A stretch of DNA of 38,136 nt from assembly GCA_029253285.1 (NCBI GenBank), contig JAQWZU010000043.1, positions 1 through 38,136 of the forward strand, read 5' to 3'. Every line of letters starts with the position of its first letter. Within the stretch, counting starts at the first letter, position 1. Shown one piece after another: positions 1 to 9,146 of the stretch. Under the pieces are notes generated by a model. It did not search any database. It saw only the letters and a list, made by a program, of their open reading frames with translations, and had not been told where the DNA came from. A program made the translations under genes and the position numbers. The DNA comes from Akkermansiaceae bacterium. Lineage in GTDB: Bacteria; Verrucomicrobiota; Verrucomicrobiia; Verrucomicrobiales; Akkermansiaceae.

Positions 1-2
1 AT

Positions 3-32
3 AAACCACAGAGGATCACTCCCCTGTGGTTT
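3..32 (-). terminator. Possible terminator of ilvD
   Basis: Inverted repeat of AAACCACAG and CTGTGGTTT (9 perfect base pairs), followed inside by a mismatch and two more G-C pairs around a six-base loop. It lies about 20 bases beyond the ilvD stop on the minus strand. The T-run after the stem is short (TTTAT), so this could be an imperfect intrinsic terminator or a 3'-end stabilising hairpin. The window edge hides what follows. Confidence 0.5.
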
Positions 33-51
33 GGGAATCGTTTGATCGAAA

Positions 52-1746
52 TTACAGCTTATCCGTCACAGCTCCCTCACTTGCACTTGTAGTAAGCTTG
101 GCAAACTTGGCCAGAACCCCACGGGTGTAGTGCGGTTCGGGTTGGGTCCAATTCGCTTTTCTCGCCTCGAGGTCGGCGTCAACGGAGATCTCGTTCTTCT
201 CGGCATCGATGGTGATGGTGTCCCCTTCCTCAAGGAGTCCGATCGGTCCGCCGTCGAAAGCCTCCGGAGTGATGTGTCCCACTACGAAGCCATGACTTCC
301 ACCGGAAAATCGTCCATCGGTGATGAGCGCCACACTGTCGCCAAGACCACGCCCCATGACGGCAGCGGTTGGCCCGAGCATCTCGCGCATTCCGGGTCCG
401 CCTTTGGGACCTTCGCGACGAATCACGATAACGTCACCAGCTTCAATCTTGCCGTCGAGGATCGCGGTCATCGCGGCCTCTTCGGATTCAAAGACACGGG
501 CCCGGCCCTGAAAGCTGAGACCCTCCTTGCCGGAGATCTTCGCCACCGAACCACCGGGAGCGACATTCCCATAAAGGATGCGCAGGTGACTGTCCTTTTT
601 GATTGGATCGGAAACGGGACGGATGACATCCTGCCCTTCGGGATATTCGATCTCGGAGTTCGCGAGATTTTCCGCGACGGTCTTGCCGGTGACTGTCATG
701 CAGTCTCCATGGAGAAGACCCGCTTCGAGAAGCATCTTCATGAGCGGGATCGTTCCGCCGATCTTAACCAATTCCGCCATGACATATTTGCCGCTCGGCT
801 TGAGATCAGCCAGCACGGGGACGCGCTTTCCGATCTCAGTGAAGTCATCGATGGACAATTCCACATCCGCGGAGTGCGCCATCGCAAGAAGGTGCAGCAC
901 CGCATTGGTCGAACCACCGAGAGCGATCACCACCGTGATGGCATTTTCAAAGGCCTTGCGAGTCATGATGTCGCGAGGTCGAATCCCCTTTTCCAGCAAG
1001 TGGAGAACCGCGGCACCGGCATCAAAGCTATCGCGTTTTTTGTCATCGCTGACAGCAGCTTGGGCCGAGCTATTGGGAAGACTCATGCCGAGGGCTTCGA
1101 TGGCAGACGCCATGGTGTTGGCGGTATACATTCCGCCGCAAGATCCGGCGCCGGGAATGGCGGTTTCTTCGACAAGCTGCAATTCCTCATCGGAGTATTC
1201 ACCGCTGGCGTGTTTGCCGACAGCTTCGAACACCGACACGATATCGAGGTCCTTGTCCTCGCCTTTCAAAGTGGCACATCCGGGAAGAATCGTTCCACCA
1301 TAAACAAAAACCGAGGGACGATTCATGCGCGCCATCGCCATGACACAACCGGGCATGTTCTTATCGCAACCTCCGATGGCAACGTAGCCGTCCATGCCTT
1401 CGCAACCGACGACGGTCTCGATCGAGTCCGCGATAACTTCCCGACTCACAAGAGAATACTTCATTCCCTCGGTTCCCATGGAAATCCCGTCGGAAATGGT
1501 AATGGTATTGAAAATGACCGACTTCCCGCCTGCGGCATCGACGCCATTGGCGGATTCCTTGGCCAAACCATCAATGTGGAAGTTACAGGGCGTCACCTGA
1601 CTCCAAGTCGAGGCTACGCCGATTTTCGGCTTACTAAAGTCGTCTTTCTCGAAGCCCACCGGGTAGAGCATTGCCCGGCTGGGAGCCCGATCGGGACCAT
1701 CGAGCACCTTCGAAGAGAATTCACGCATATTCGGATTGTCGCACAT
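52..1746 (-). CDS. ilvD: Dihydroxy-acid dehydratase
   Basis: Dehydrates 2,3-dihydroxy-isovalerate and 2,3-dihydroxy-3-methylvalerate to the keto acids, the shared penultimate step of valine and isoleucine synthesis (and the leucine precursor), in the cytoplasm. The 564-residue protein is of normal family length. Iron-sulfur ligand cysteines are visible at C54 (TPCN), C127 ([10 protein letters not shown]) and C203 ([14 protein letters not shown]). The C-terminal swivel domain carries the [14 protein letters not shown] and [10 protein letters not shown] signatures. The start at 1746 is an ATG without an obvious Shine-Dalgarno; a second ATG six codons later (1728) is possible. It is divergent from serA with 86 bases between the two starts, which must hold both promoters. 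Identity is secure. Confidence 0.97.
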   Translation of the reverse strand: MCDNPNMREFSSKVLDGPDRAPSRAMLYPVGFEKDDFSKPKIGVASTWSQVTPCNFHIDGLAKESANGVDAAGGKSVIFNTITISDGISMGTEGMKYSLVSREVIADSIETVVGCEGMDGYVAIGGCDKNMPGCVMAMARMNRPSVFVYGGTILPGCATLKGEDKDLDIVSVFEAVGKHASGEYSDEELQLVEETAIPGAGSCGGMYTANTMASAIEALGMSLPNSSAQAAVSDDKKRDSFDAGAAVLHLLEKGIRPRDIMTRKAFENAITVVIALGGSTNAVLHLLAMAHSADVELSIDDFTEIGKRVPVLADLKPSGKYVMAELVKIGGTIPLMKMLLEAGLLHGDCMTVTGKTVAENLANSEIEYPEGQDVIRPVSDPIKKDSHLRILYGNVAPGGSVAKISGKEGLSFQGRARVFESEEAAMTAILDGKIEAGDVIVIRREGPKGGPGMREMLGPTAAVMGRGLGDSVALITDGRFSGGSHGFVVGHITPEAFDGGPIGLLEEGDTITIDAEKNEISVDADLEARKANWTQPEPHYTRGVLAKFAKLTTSASEGAVTDKL

Positions 1747-1832
1747 CGAGGAAGGACATTTCAGACATCTGCGAGATTTTCAAGCGCCAACTCTTGCCAG
1801 AAGCTCTCAGGTGCGCTACCGCCCTACTTGTT

Positions 1833-3434
1833 ATGCCAAGTCGCGTTCTGGTTTCCGACCCTATCTCCGAAAAAGGTGTTGAGCTTCTCAATGCCCATCC
1901 CGACATCACTGCTGACTTCAGAGTCGGACTTTCACCGGATGAACTCCTCGAGATCATTGGTGAATATGACGCCCTCGTGGTGCGTTCCCAAACCAAAGTC
2001 ACCCCGGAAGTCTTCGCCGCCGCATCCAAGCTCAAGGCCATCGGCCGGGCCGGAGTTGGAGTCGACAACATCGACCGTGATGCCGCCAATCAACATGGCG
2101 TAATCGTAATGAATACGCCCACCGGCAACACCATTTCCACCGCCGAGCACGCCTTCACTCTGATGTGCTCAACGGCCCGCAACATCGCTCTCGGTCACGC
2201 CGGAGTTCTTGCCGGCGACTTCAAAGCAGCACGAAAGGCTTACCAGGGAATCGAACTCAACGGAAAAACTCTCGCCGTCATCGGCATGGGCCGCATTGGT
2301 TCCGAATTCGCCAAGCGCGCACAGGCCTTCAACATGAAGGTAGTAGCTTATGATCCCTTCCTCACCCAGGCCCGCGCCGATGAGATGAAAGTCCGCCTTG
2401 CCGCCACGCCCGACGAAGCCCTCACCGGGGCCGACGTGGTCACACTTCACGTTCCGATGACCGACGACACACGTCACATTCTCAATGCCGACCGCCTTGC
2501 CCTCATGAACCAAGGCGCACTCGTAGTCAACTGCGCCCGCGGCGGACTCATCGATGAAGTTGCGCTCAAAGCCTCCATCGATAATGGACACATCGCCGGA
2601 TGTGGGTTGGACGTCTTCGAAGACGAGCCTCCTTCAGCCGATCATCCACTCTTCACTCTCGGCAAGCACATTGCCTTCACTCCGCACCTCGGAGCTTCCA
2701 CCAACGAAGCCCAGGAAAACGTCGGCATTCAAGTCGCCGAGCAAATCCGCGACTTCTGCGCCACTGGCGAAATTCGCAACGCCATCAACATGCCATCAGC
2801 CGATGCGACGGCCTTGGCCGAAGTCGGTCCCTACCTCGACATTGCCAACGCTCTCGGAAAACTTCTCGCCAAACTCGGCATGGACAACCCCGACTCCCTT
2901 CGCGTGTCCTATCACGGCGACATCGGCGAAAAAGACACTGCACTCATATCGCGCAGCGTGTTGACCTCCTACCTCGAGGCCGCTCGCAGTGACGGTCAAG
3001 TCAACATCGTCAATGCCCCTTCCGTGGCCAAAGATATGGGCCTCAACACAACCGAGTCCACCATCAACGCGCAAACCGAATACAGCGAACTCGTGGTAGC
3101 CGATCTCAGGAAGGGCGACGAAAGCTTCCGCGTTTCCGGCACCGTGATTGGCAAATCCCCTCGCGTGGTGGAATTTGACAAGCTCTACGTCGACATCAGT
3201 GTGAAAGGGGATTTCCTCATCGTGAAAAACGATGACCGCCCCGGAATCGTAGGAGCCATCGGCACGATCCTTGGAAAAGCCGGTTCCAATATCGCCAACC
3301 TCTCCTTGGCTCGCAACAAGTCAGAGGGCAACGCGCTCTCCGTGATTCAACTCGACCAGCCGCTTTCCGAAGACGTAATGGTTGAAATCCGTAGCACGGA
3401 AGGGCTGATCTACGCCACCGGCGTGTCGTTATAG
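1833..3434 (+). CDS. serA: D-3-phosphoglycerate dehydrogenase, long ACT form
   Basis: Oxidises 3-phosphoglycerate to 3-phosphohydroxypyruvate with NAD, the first step of serine synthesis. The frame is open upstream to 1671, but homology begins at the ATG at 1833 (MPSRVLVSDP), giving 533 residues, the usual length of the long form. The NAD-binding motif is GMGRIG at residues 151-156. The catalytic set R236 (CARGGLID), E265 (FEDEPP) and H285 (TPHLGAST) is intact. An intervening substrate-binding-type domain follows, then a C-terminal ACT domain from about residue 455 (DRPGIVGAIGTILG), which in this family binds serine for feedback control. It ends convergently with the next gene. Confidence 0.96.
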   Translation: MPSRVLVSDPISEKGVELLNAHPDITADFRVGLSPDELLEIIGEYDALVVRSQTKVTPEVFAAASKLKAIGRAGVGVDNIDRDAANQHGVIVMNTPTGNTISTAEHAFTLMCSTARNIALGHAGVLAGDFKAARKAYQGIELNGKTLAVIGMGRIGSEFAKRAQAFNMKVVAYDPFLTQARADEMKVRLAATPDEALTGADVVTLHVPMTDDTRHILNADRLALMNQGALVVNCARGGLIDEVALKASIDNGHIAGCGLDVFEDEPPSADHPLFTLGKHIAFTPHLGASTNEAQENVGIQVAEQIRDFCATGEIRNAINMPSADATALAEVGPYLDIANALGKLLAKLGMDNPDSLRVSYHGDIGEKDTALISRSVLTSYLEAARSDGQVNIVNAPSVAKDMGLNTTESTINAQTEYSELVVADLRKGDESFRVSGTVIGKSPRVVEFDKLYVDISVKGDFLIVKNDDRPGIVGAIGTILGKAGSNIANLSLARNKSEGNALSVIQLDQPLSEDVMVEIRSTEGLIYATGVSL

Positions 3435-3445
3435 AGAATTGTGGG

Positions 3446-3463
3446 CGAAATTTGAAAATTTCG
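3446..3463. terminator. Short hairpin between convergent genes
   Basis: CGAAATTT and AAATTTCG form a perfect but AT-rich palindrome in the 30-base gap between the serA stop and the stop of the convergent gene. It has A/T runs on both sides and could act as a weak bidirectional terminator. The low GC content of the stem makes this uncertain. Confidence 0.35.
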
Positions 3464-3464
3464 A

Positions 3465-4955
3465 CTACTGCCTCCTGACATGCTCAATGGCCTGGCGGAC
3501 GAGGTCGTCGAGTCCTTCCGTCATTTCCGGATGTGGACTGAAGCAAACCACGCGCCCTTGTCCAAACTTTCCCTGTGCGATCGCGGTCGTCCCAACCATA
3601 ACCCCCTTGGGCGCACCGTTCTTGGCAATCTCGGTCTTGAAAGACGCGACCGCATGATAATCCTCGATGTCCCGCTTGTTGCCCGGTGCGAGTAGGGGAC
3701 CCTGTCCATAAAAAATCTTAAGTTCTTCCTGATCCGACTTCAGGAAACCCTCTTCCGACAAACCAATCACGACCGTTCCCGTCCCGCGCGCCCAGTGCTT
3801 CCGGTCGATTACTTTGGCATCGAGAATATCGAGCGACCAACTGTAATCCGCCGAGGCCAGATACGCACCGGCACAGATCCCGATAAACCCACCGCCATCA
3901 TGTAAAAACCTCCGAATCTTTTCCCGACCAACCTCTCCCAAATTCCGTCCCTGCTTCCCCCCGCTTCCGCCGGGATGGATCAGGACATCGACATCAGCCA
4001 AGGCTCCGGCCTGAATATGAGCGGCCATCAATTTTTGCACAGTGACATTATCGAACTTCTTCAGTGCCTCCAAAAGGTCCACCAAACTCCGCCCCGATCC
4101 GATGTCTTGATAGACGCCTACGCGAGTCCCCTGACCTATCTTCCTTTCGACAATCTCCTCTTTGGTGAGTTCTTTTGCCGGAAGATACTTCTGCGAAAAC
4201 TCCACGATCGCATTCGCCACTTTCCTGGCCGTTTCGTCATTGTTCTTTAATAGACGCAACTCCCTTCCAAACTCCAGTTGGATCGCATCCATCGCTCCGC
4301 CCGAGGAACTCCCATAGGTCCGCACAATGTAGCCACCGGTGTAACGGGTTTCACGATGCTCCGGCCCCAAATCAGGAATGACGGCGATGCTTTCTTTGGC
4401 AAATAATCCGAAGACGCTCTTCTCTCCGCTTAAAGCCTCCTGCCCGAACTTCCCGACAAGGTGCGAGGTCGTCTGGCCATTTTGAGTTCCCCGGAAAATA
4501 GCCTTTGCCTCGGCAGCCTGTCCGTGCACATCAAATAAAATCCCCCGCCCCCAGCGCTGCAAAACCTCCCGCCGCGCCGAAGCAATCGCCTGATGATAGG
4601 AATCGTAAACCGGCTTGGCCTCGGGTGACTCATAAGCCAGATCTGCGCTGCGATTGGCATCGATAAATTTACGATGGAAATTTGCAACAACGACATAAGG
4701 ACGCTTGCCCGTCCTCTTCTCGATCGAATCCGCCAACTTCACCGTCAACTGGTCCGTCCACATGTCCTTGGTCCGAACAAACCGCTTCACGTCCTGCCCC
4801 TTCCTTTCGGGAACTCCTTCAATCTCTAAACTCCCGCCATGAGGCGCCGAGAGAACAATAGGAAGATCTCCCGAGTAAATTTCAATGAGATCATCTGCCT
4901 CTGCCCGAAGCTCAAAAACGCAGAGCCCGGCCAAGAAAAACAAAAAGAATCTCAC
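3465..4955 (-). CDS. Exported protein: N-formylglutamate amidohydrolase-like domain fused to a BPL_N-type glutamine amidotransferase-like domain
   Basis: A 496-residue protein with two catalytic-looking halves. The N-terminus has a hydrophobic signal segment (about residues 1-19). Residues 25-255 resemble the N-formylglutamate amidohydrolase fold, with SAPHGG at 36-41, NFHR at 92-95 and FDVHG at 141-145 as likely metal or catalytic positions. Residues 275-495 look like the biotin-protein-ligase N-terminal (BPL_N) branch of class I glutamine amidotransferases: nucleophile elbow GICAGAYLAS with C361 and a C-terminal H475/E477 pair (FSPHPEMTEG), a complete Cys-His-Glu triad. The start is GTG at 4955 with GAGG about ten bases upstream; the ATG at 4960 is out of frame. 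Substrate unknown. It is divergent from the next gene, so an isolated transcription unit is likely. Confidence 0.75.
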   Translation of the reverse strand: MRFFLFFLAGLCVFELRAEADDLIEIYSGDLPIVLSAPHGGSLEIEGVPERKGQDVKRFVRTKDMWTDQLTVKLADSIEKRTGKRPYVVVANFHRKFIDANRSADLAYESPEAKPVYDSYHQAIASARREVLQRWGRGILFDVHGQAAEAKAIFRGTQNGQTTSHLVGKFGQEALSGEKSVFGLFAKESIAVIPDLGPEHRETRYTGGYIVRTYGSSSGGAMDAIQLEFGRELRLLKNNDETARKVANAIVEFSQKYLPAKELTKEEIVERKIGQGTRVGVYQDIGSGRSLVDLLEALKKFDNVTVQKLMAAHIQAGALADVDVLIHPGGSGGKQGRNLGEVGREKIRRFLHDGGGFIGICAGAYLASADYSWSLDILDAKVIDRKHWARGTGTVVIGLSEEGFLKSDQEELKIFYGQGPLLAPGNKRDIEDYHAVASFKTEIAKNGAPKGVMVGTTAIAQGKFGQGRVVCFSPHPEMTEGLDDLVRQAIEHVRRQ

Positions 4956-5077
4956 GACATGACTACCTCAACATTACCCGCCAATTTTCAACACAATCAG
5001 ACAACTAACAAGAAACGCTTCATTATTCTGAGCAATTTCTCGACAAATCCCACCCTGATACTCTGTAGTAACCCCTG

Positions 5078-5953
5078 ATGAACCGACGTAAATCACTTAC
5101 CGCTCTCACTGCCGGCTCCGCGGCTGTATTCCAAGCCCTCGGACAACAAGTCAAAGCAGCCGAAGATGCCGCTGGCACCGATGCCGGCTTCAAACACTCC
5201 GTTTGCCACTGGTGCTTCGGAAAAATCCCGCTCGACCAGTTTTGTGGCGAAGTCAAAAAGATGGGCATTGAATCCGTGGAGATTCTTTTCCCCGAGCAAT
5301 GGGCAGTCGCCGCCAAGCACGGCCTTAAATGTGCCATGGGCCGCCTTAAAACTCCCGGTGGAATCGGCAGCATCGGAAATTCCTTCAACCGCAAGGAAAA
5401 CCACGACGCGCTCTACAAGGCCTACGAAGAAGGCATTCCTCTCGCCGCCAAAGCGGGCAACGTCCCCCAAGTGATTGCCTTTTCCGGAAATCGCAAAGGC
5501 ATGGACGATGAAACCGGACTGAAAAACTGTGCCGAAGGAATCAAGCGCATCATGCCGCTTGCCGAGAAGCATAACATCATCATCTCGATGGAACTCTTGA
5601 ACTCAAAGGTGAACCACAAGGATTACATGTGCGACCGCACCGAATGGGGTGCACGCCTCGTCGACGAGGTTGGCTCGACCCACTTCAAGCTTCTCTACGA
5701 CATCTACCACATGCAAATCATGGAAGGAGACTGCATCGCAACATTCTCGAAGTACAAAGACCATATTTCCCACTACCATACCGCCGGAGTTCCGGGACGT
5801 AACGAAATCGACGACAATCAGGAGCTCAACTACAAAGGCATCTGCAAAGCCCTCAAAAAGATCGGCTACAAAGGATTCCTCGGACAGGAATTTGTGCCCA
5901 AGAAAGATCCTCTTACCTCTCTCAAGGAAGCGGTCGAGATCTGCACGGTCTAA
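5078..5953 (+). CDS. Hydroxypyruvate isomerase-like TIM-barrel protein, probably exported
   Basis: A 291-residue member of the xylose isomerase-like/AP endonuclease 2 TIM-barrel superfamily, closest in feel to hydroxypyruvate isomerases. The N-terminus MNRRKSLTALTAGSA has the twin-arginine arrangement followed by a short hydrophobic stretch, suggesting export. Barrel-strand acidic and histidine positions that in this family bind a divalent metal are visible in ISMELLNSK (about 171-179), LLYDIYHMQIMEGD, ISHYHTAG and FLGQEF near the end. Real substrate unknown; in Verrucomicrobia and Planctomycetes such proteins are common and poorly characterised. The ATG at 5078 has no clear Shine-Dalgarno. 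The gene is single, bounded by the divergent gene upstream and a strong terminator downstream. Confidence 0.8.
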   Translation: MNRRKSLTALTAGSAAVFQALGQQVKAAEDAAGTDAGFKHSVCHWCFGKIPLDQFCGEVKKMGIESVEILFPEQWAVAAKHGLKCAMGRLKTPGGIGSIGNSFNRKENHDALYKAYEEGIPLAAKAGNVPQVIAFSGNRKGMDDETGLKNCAEGIKRIMPLAEKHNIIISMELLNSKVNHKDYMCDRTEWGARLVDEVGSTHFKLLYDIYHMQIMEGDCIATFSKYKDHISHYHTAGVPGRNEIDDNQELNYKGICKALKKIGYKGFLGQEFVPKKDPLTSLKEAVEICTV

Positions 5954-5974
5954 TCGCAAGACCCCATATTTCTC

Positions 5975-6010
5975 AAAAGGGTGCCGGGGTTTATTACCCG
6001 GCACCCTTTT
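5975..6010 (+). terminator. Strong intrinsic terminator
   Basis: Fourteen perfect base pairs, AAAAGGGTGCCGGG (5975-5988) with CCCGGCACCCTTTT (5997-6010), around an eight-base loop, with T-rich sequence continuing after the stem. The A-tract before and T-tract after make it a textbook rho-independent terminator, usable on both strands. It separates the isomerase-like gene from the following plus-strand run. Confidence 0.92.
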
Positions 6011-6057
6011 CTTTTCACGCCCCTTGAATCATTTCCCATAGGTGCCAAGATCGCCCC

Positions 6058-7443
6058 ATGAGCAAGGAATTTGACCTCGTGGTGATCGGTGGAGGAAGTG
6101 GTGGATACGCTGCCGCAAAAACAGCCATTGGCCGGGGATTGAATGTCGCCGTCGTCGAGGGAGCCAGCGAACTGGGCGGACTCTGCATCCTCCGTGGTTG
6201 CATGCCAACCAAAGCCCTCCTCGAAACATCCAACCGCCTTCGCGCAATTCGCGAGGCCGGTGAATTCGGCATTCAAGTCGGTGAACCTACTCTGGATCTC
6301 GATGCCCTCCGCAACCGTAAAACCAAGCTCGTCGATGGCTTCAAAGAGTATCGTGTAATTGGCCTTGAAAAGGGTGACTTCGAACTTATCCGTGGAAATG
6401 CGGCCTTCACTTCACCTCATACCATTGAGGTGGAAGGACATGGTGAATTCACAGCCAAAACATTCGTCATCGCGACCGGCTCCGACGAGCGAATCCCGCC
6501 CGTTCCCGGACTAAAGGAATCTCCTTTCTGGACCAGCGACGACATTGTCCAAATGCCTTCCGTCCCCCAAAGCGTGATCGTCGTCGGCACCGGTGCCGTC
6601 GGCATGGAGTCCGCCCACCTCTTCCAGGGTCTCGGCTCGGAAGTCTCTATCATTTCACGACGCAAACCTCTCGTCTCATCCGTCGAACCCGCTGTCTCCG
6701 AAGCAATGGAAAAACGCTGCGCCGATCTAGGCATCAATCTAGTCTTCGGCGAAGGTTTACAGGAAGTCGCTCACAACCACTCCGGCTTCACGCTCACTCT
6801 CAGCGAAGGCACTGTTCTCAATTGTGATCAACTCATCATGGCCACCGGCCGTGCTCCGCGCATCACGCAACTCAATCTCGAGAAGGCGGGATTCGAGCCT
6901 GACCTTCGTCGCATTGAAATCAACCAACACAGCCAAACATCAGTCCCCCATATTTTCGCTGCGGGAGACTGCGCCAGCCCGCTCGCGGTCGTACATCTTG
7001 CCGTGATGCAAGGCGAAGCTGCCGGAGCCAATGTCGCATCCCTACTTTCCTTACAACCACTCGAAGCAACCTGGGATTCCCGACTCGATATGTTCGGCAT
7101 CTTCACTGACCCCGAAATCGTACAAGTCGGTCAAACTCTCGATCAAGCCCGCGAAGCCGGCATCGACGCAGTATCCGCCGAGTATCGCTTCGATGATCAG
7201 GGTAAGGGTGAAATTGTCGGTGAGCAACATGGCCTCGTCATGCTCGTCGCAGACAAAGGGTCCGGCGAAATCCTCGGAGCCTCCGGCATGGGACCCCACG
7301 TTATCGACTACGCCCACACCATCACCGTGGCGATTTCACAGCGCCTCACTGTTGCTGATTTCCTCAAAATCCCATCGTACCACCCTACTCTCGGAGAAAT
7401 CTGGACCTACGTGGCCGAGGAACTTGAAGACGAGCTTTCCTAA
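6058..7443 (+). CDS. Dihydrolipoyl dehydrogenase-like FAD/NAD(P) disulfide oxidoreductase
   Basis: A 461-residue class I pyridine nucleotide-disulfide oxidoreductase. The FAD-binding GGGSGG lies at residues 11-16, the redox-active pair C43/C48 in GGLCILRGCMPTK, the NAD(P)-binding GTGAVGMES near 180, the second FAD contact AAGDCASP near 305, and the C-terminal dimerisation domain ends with the active-site HPTLGEIW. These features fit dihydrolipoyl dehydrogenase and its mercuric-reductase-like relatives. There is no 2-oxoacid dehydrogenase E1/E2 gene nearby, so the partner is unknown and I do not assign lpdA. First gene of a packed plus-strand run after a strong terminator. The stop codon at 7441 is followed in the same frame by the exonuclease coding sequence. 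Confidence 0.88.
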   Translation: MSKEFDLVVIGGGSGGYAAAKTAIGRGLNVAVVEGASELGGLCILRGCMPTKALLETSNRLRAIREAGEFGIQVGEPTLDLDALRNRKTKLVDGFKEYRVIGLEKGDFELIRGNAAFTSPHTIEVEGHGEFTAKTFVIATGSDERIPPVPGLKESPFWTSDDIVQMPSVPQSVIVVGTGAVGMESAHLFQGLGSEVSIISRRKPLVSSVEPAVSEAMEKRCADLGINLVFGEGLQEVAHNHSGFTLTLSEGTVLNCDQLIMATGRAPRITQLNLEKAGFEPDLRRIEINQHSQTSVPHIFAAGDCASPLAVVHLAVMQGEAAGANVASLLSLQPLEATWDSRLDMFGIFTDPEIVQVGQTLDQAREAGIDAVSAEYRFDDQGKGEIVGEQHGLVMLVADKGSGEILGASGMGPHVIDYAHTITVAISQRLTVADFLKIPSYHPTLGEIWTYVAEELEDELS

Positions 7444-7476
7444 GCCGCCAATTCCGACTATCTCTCGGGTATCAAA

Positions 7477-8070
7477 ATTTCCGAGACGATCTTCACTGCC
7501 ATCGATTTCGAGTCGGCCGGCACCGCGCGCGGGCGCACCGATGCTCCAGTACAGATCGGCTTGGGAGGATGGTCGCTCACGGAAGGGATTCACGACCCCT
7601 TCGTTTCCTTCCTCCACTGCGACCAGGACATCACCTGGGCAGCCCGGAAAGTCCACGGAATCACCACCGACGACCTAGCCGAGGCCCCCTCCCTCCTTTC
7701 GCTCTGGCCCACTTTAAAATTAACCCTCGGACGGGGGCCCGTGGTAGCCCACGGACACGGCACCGAGAAACGCTTCCTCCGCGCCTTTCCGGGCCATCCC
7801 TTCGGCCCCTGGATCGATACGCTCCAGCTTTCCCGTGCCGCCTGGCCGGACCTTCCCTCACATTCCCTGGGCGATCTTTGCCAATCTCTCGGACTCGATT
7901 CCTTTGCAAAATACGCCCCCGACCGAAACTGGCACGATGCCCTCTATGATGCGCTTGCTTCGCTTGCACTTCTCGATCATCTTATCAACTCCTTCCAGCT
8001 CGCCGAAGCTCCGGTCGAGTTCCTCTTGAAACCTGACACTTCCACCTGGCACCGCCTCCGTCATTCATGA
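7477..8070 (+). CDS. DEDDh 3'-5' exonuclease family protein, probable AUU or AUC start
   Basis: Encodes an RNase T/DNA polymerase III epsilon-like exonuclease of about 197 residues. Motif I is DFES (codons from 7504). A diverged motif II lies in VAHGHGTEKRFLRAF, and motif III is the H-D-A-x-x-D stretch in NWHDALYDALASLALL. The open frame runs from the stop codon of the previous gene (7441-7443) in the same frame, yet contains no ATG, GTG or TTG before motif I; the first standard start, TTG at 7561, would delete motif I. The best candidates are ATT at 7477 (product beginning MSETIFTAIDFES) or ATC at 7471. I chose 7477 because it gives the usual short lead-in to motif I. No Shine-Dalgarno is visible. 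The gene overlaps aroB by ATGA. Confidence 0.8.
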   Translation: MSETIFTAIDFESAGTARGRTDAPVQIGLGGWSLTEGIHDPFVSFLHCDQDITWAARKVHGITTDDLAEAPSLLSLWPTLKLTLGRGPVVAHGHGTEKRFLRAFPGHPFGPWIDTLQLSRAAWPDLPSHSLGDLCQSLGLDSFAKYAPDRNWHDALYDALASLALLDHLINSFQLAEAPVEFLLKPDTSTWHRLRHS

Positions 8071-9146
8071 AATCTGTTCCAGTCAGCCTTGGCGATCGAT
8101 CATACGATATCCTCGTCGAACCCGGCCTCATCCGCGAAGTCGGCTTGCGCATCAAAAACGCCGGCCTTACCGGTCGATGCGCCATCATTTCCGACCACAA
8201 CGTGGCCGGCCCCTACCTCAACGGCGTGCAACGCGCCCTCGAGATCTCCGGCTACGAAACAACCTCCCACGTCTTCCCTGCAGGTGAGTCATCCAAGTCG
8301 ATGAGCGAGACCACTTCGCTCTGCCGGTCTCTCATCGAAGACGGCCACGATCGATCCTCCTTCATCATCGCTCTCGGCGGTGGCGTCGTCGGCGATCTCG
8401 CCGGATTCATCGCTTCGATTTTCTATCGCGGCATTCCCTTTGTGCAAATTCCCACCACCATCGTTTCCCAAGTCGACTCGGCGGTCGGAGGCAAAACAGG
8501 AGTCAACACGCCCGAAGGCAAAAACCTCGTTGGTTGTTTCCATCAACCACGGCTCGTCATCATCGATCCGGAAACGCTCCTCACTCTCCCCTCCCGTGAA
8601 TTCCGGGAAGGCTTTGCCGAGGTTATCAAGCACGCCGCCATCCGCGACATCGACATGATGGCCGAACTCGAAAATATCGATCCTGACAACCAGGTTGTTT
8701 CCGCCACTCTCATCGCGCAAAACGTCGCGATCAAAGCCGCCATCGTTGAAGAAGACGAAGAGGAACACTCCGGCATCCGCGCCTTGCTCAACTTCGGCCA
8801 CACCATCGGCCACGCCATCGAAGCCGCCGTACCCTACGGAACCTATCTCCACGGCGAAGCAATCTCACTTGGTATTCGAGCCGCCCTCAAACTTTCCGAA
8901 GACTACGCCGGACTTTCCATTCAGGAAAGCGAACGCATTCTCGACATCCTGGAAACCTTCCGACTCCCCCTCCTCCTCACCGAAGATATCGAAACCGATG
9001 TCATTCTCGAAAAACTCAATCGGGACAAAAAATTCTCCGGCGGGAAACGCACCTTCGTTCTCCTCGATCGAATCGGCAATGCCATCACCACCGATGAAAT
9101 TCCGCCGGAAGCCGTCAGAGCCGCCATCGAATACCTCCGCTCATGA
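8067..9146 (+). CDS. aroB: 3-dehydroquinate synthase
   Basis: Cyclises DAHP to 3-dehydroquinate, the second step of the shikimate pathway, using NAD and a divalent metal. At 359 residues it has normal length. The glycine-rich nucleotide-binding GGGVVGD is at 104-110 and the substrate-binding stretch QVDSAVGGKTGVN at 135-147. Likely metal ligands are E185 (GFAEVIKHA), H245 (NFGHTIGHA) and H262 (LHGEAISLG). The ATG overlaps the exonuclease stop by ATGA and its own stop overlaps the next start by ATGA, so the three genes are almost certainly one translationally coupled operon. Confidence 0.97.
   Translation: MKSVPVSLGDRSYDILVEPGLIREVGLRIKNAGLTGRCAIISDHNVAGPYLNGVQRALEISGYETTSHVFPAGESSKSMSETTSLCRSLIEDGHDRSSFIIALGGGVVGDLAGFIASIFYRGIPFVQIPTTIVSQVDSAVGGKTGVNTPEGKNLVGCFHQPRLVIIDPETLLTLPSREFREGFAEVIKHAAIRDIDMMAELENIDPDNQVVSATLIAQNVAIKAAIVEEDEEEHSGIRALLNFGHTIGHAIEAAVPYGTYLHGEAISLGIRAALKLSEDYAGLSIQESERILDILETFRLPLLLTEDIETDVILEKLNRDKKFSGGKRTFVLLDRIGNAITTDEIPPEAVRAAIEYLRS

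Noticed and set aside
130-2103. 657-codon open frame antisense to ilvD
   Set aside because: It is the mirror of a confidently identified gene and has no recognisable domain; a shadow frame favoured by codon use.
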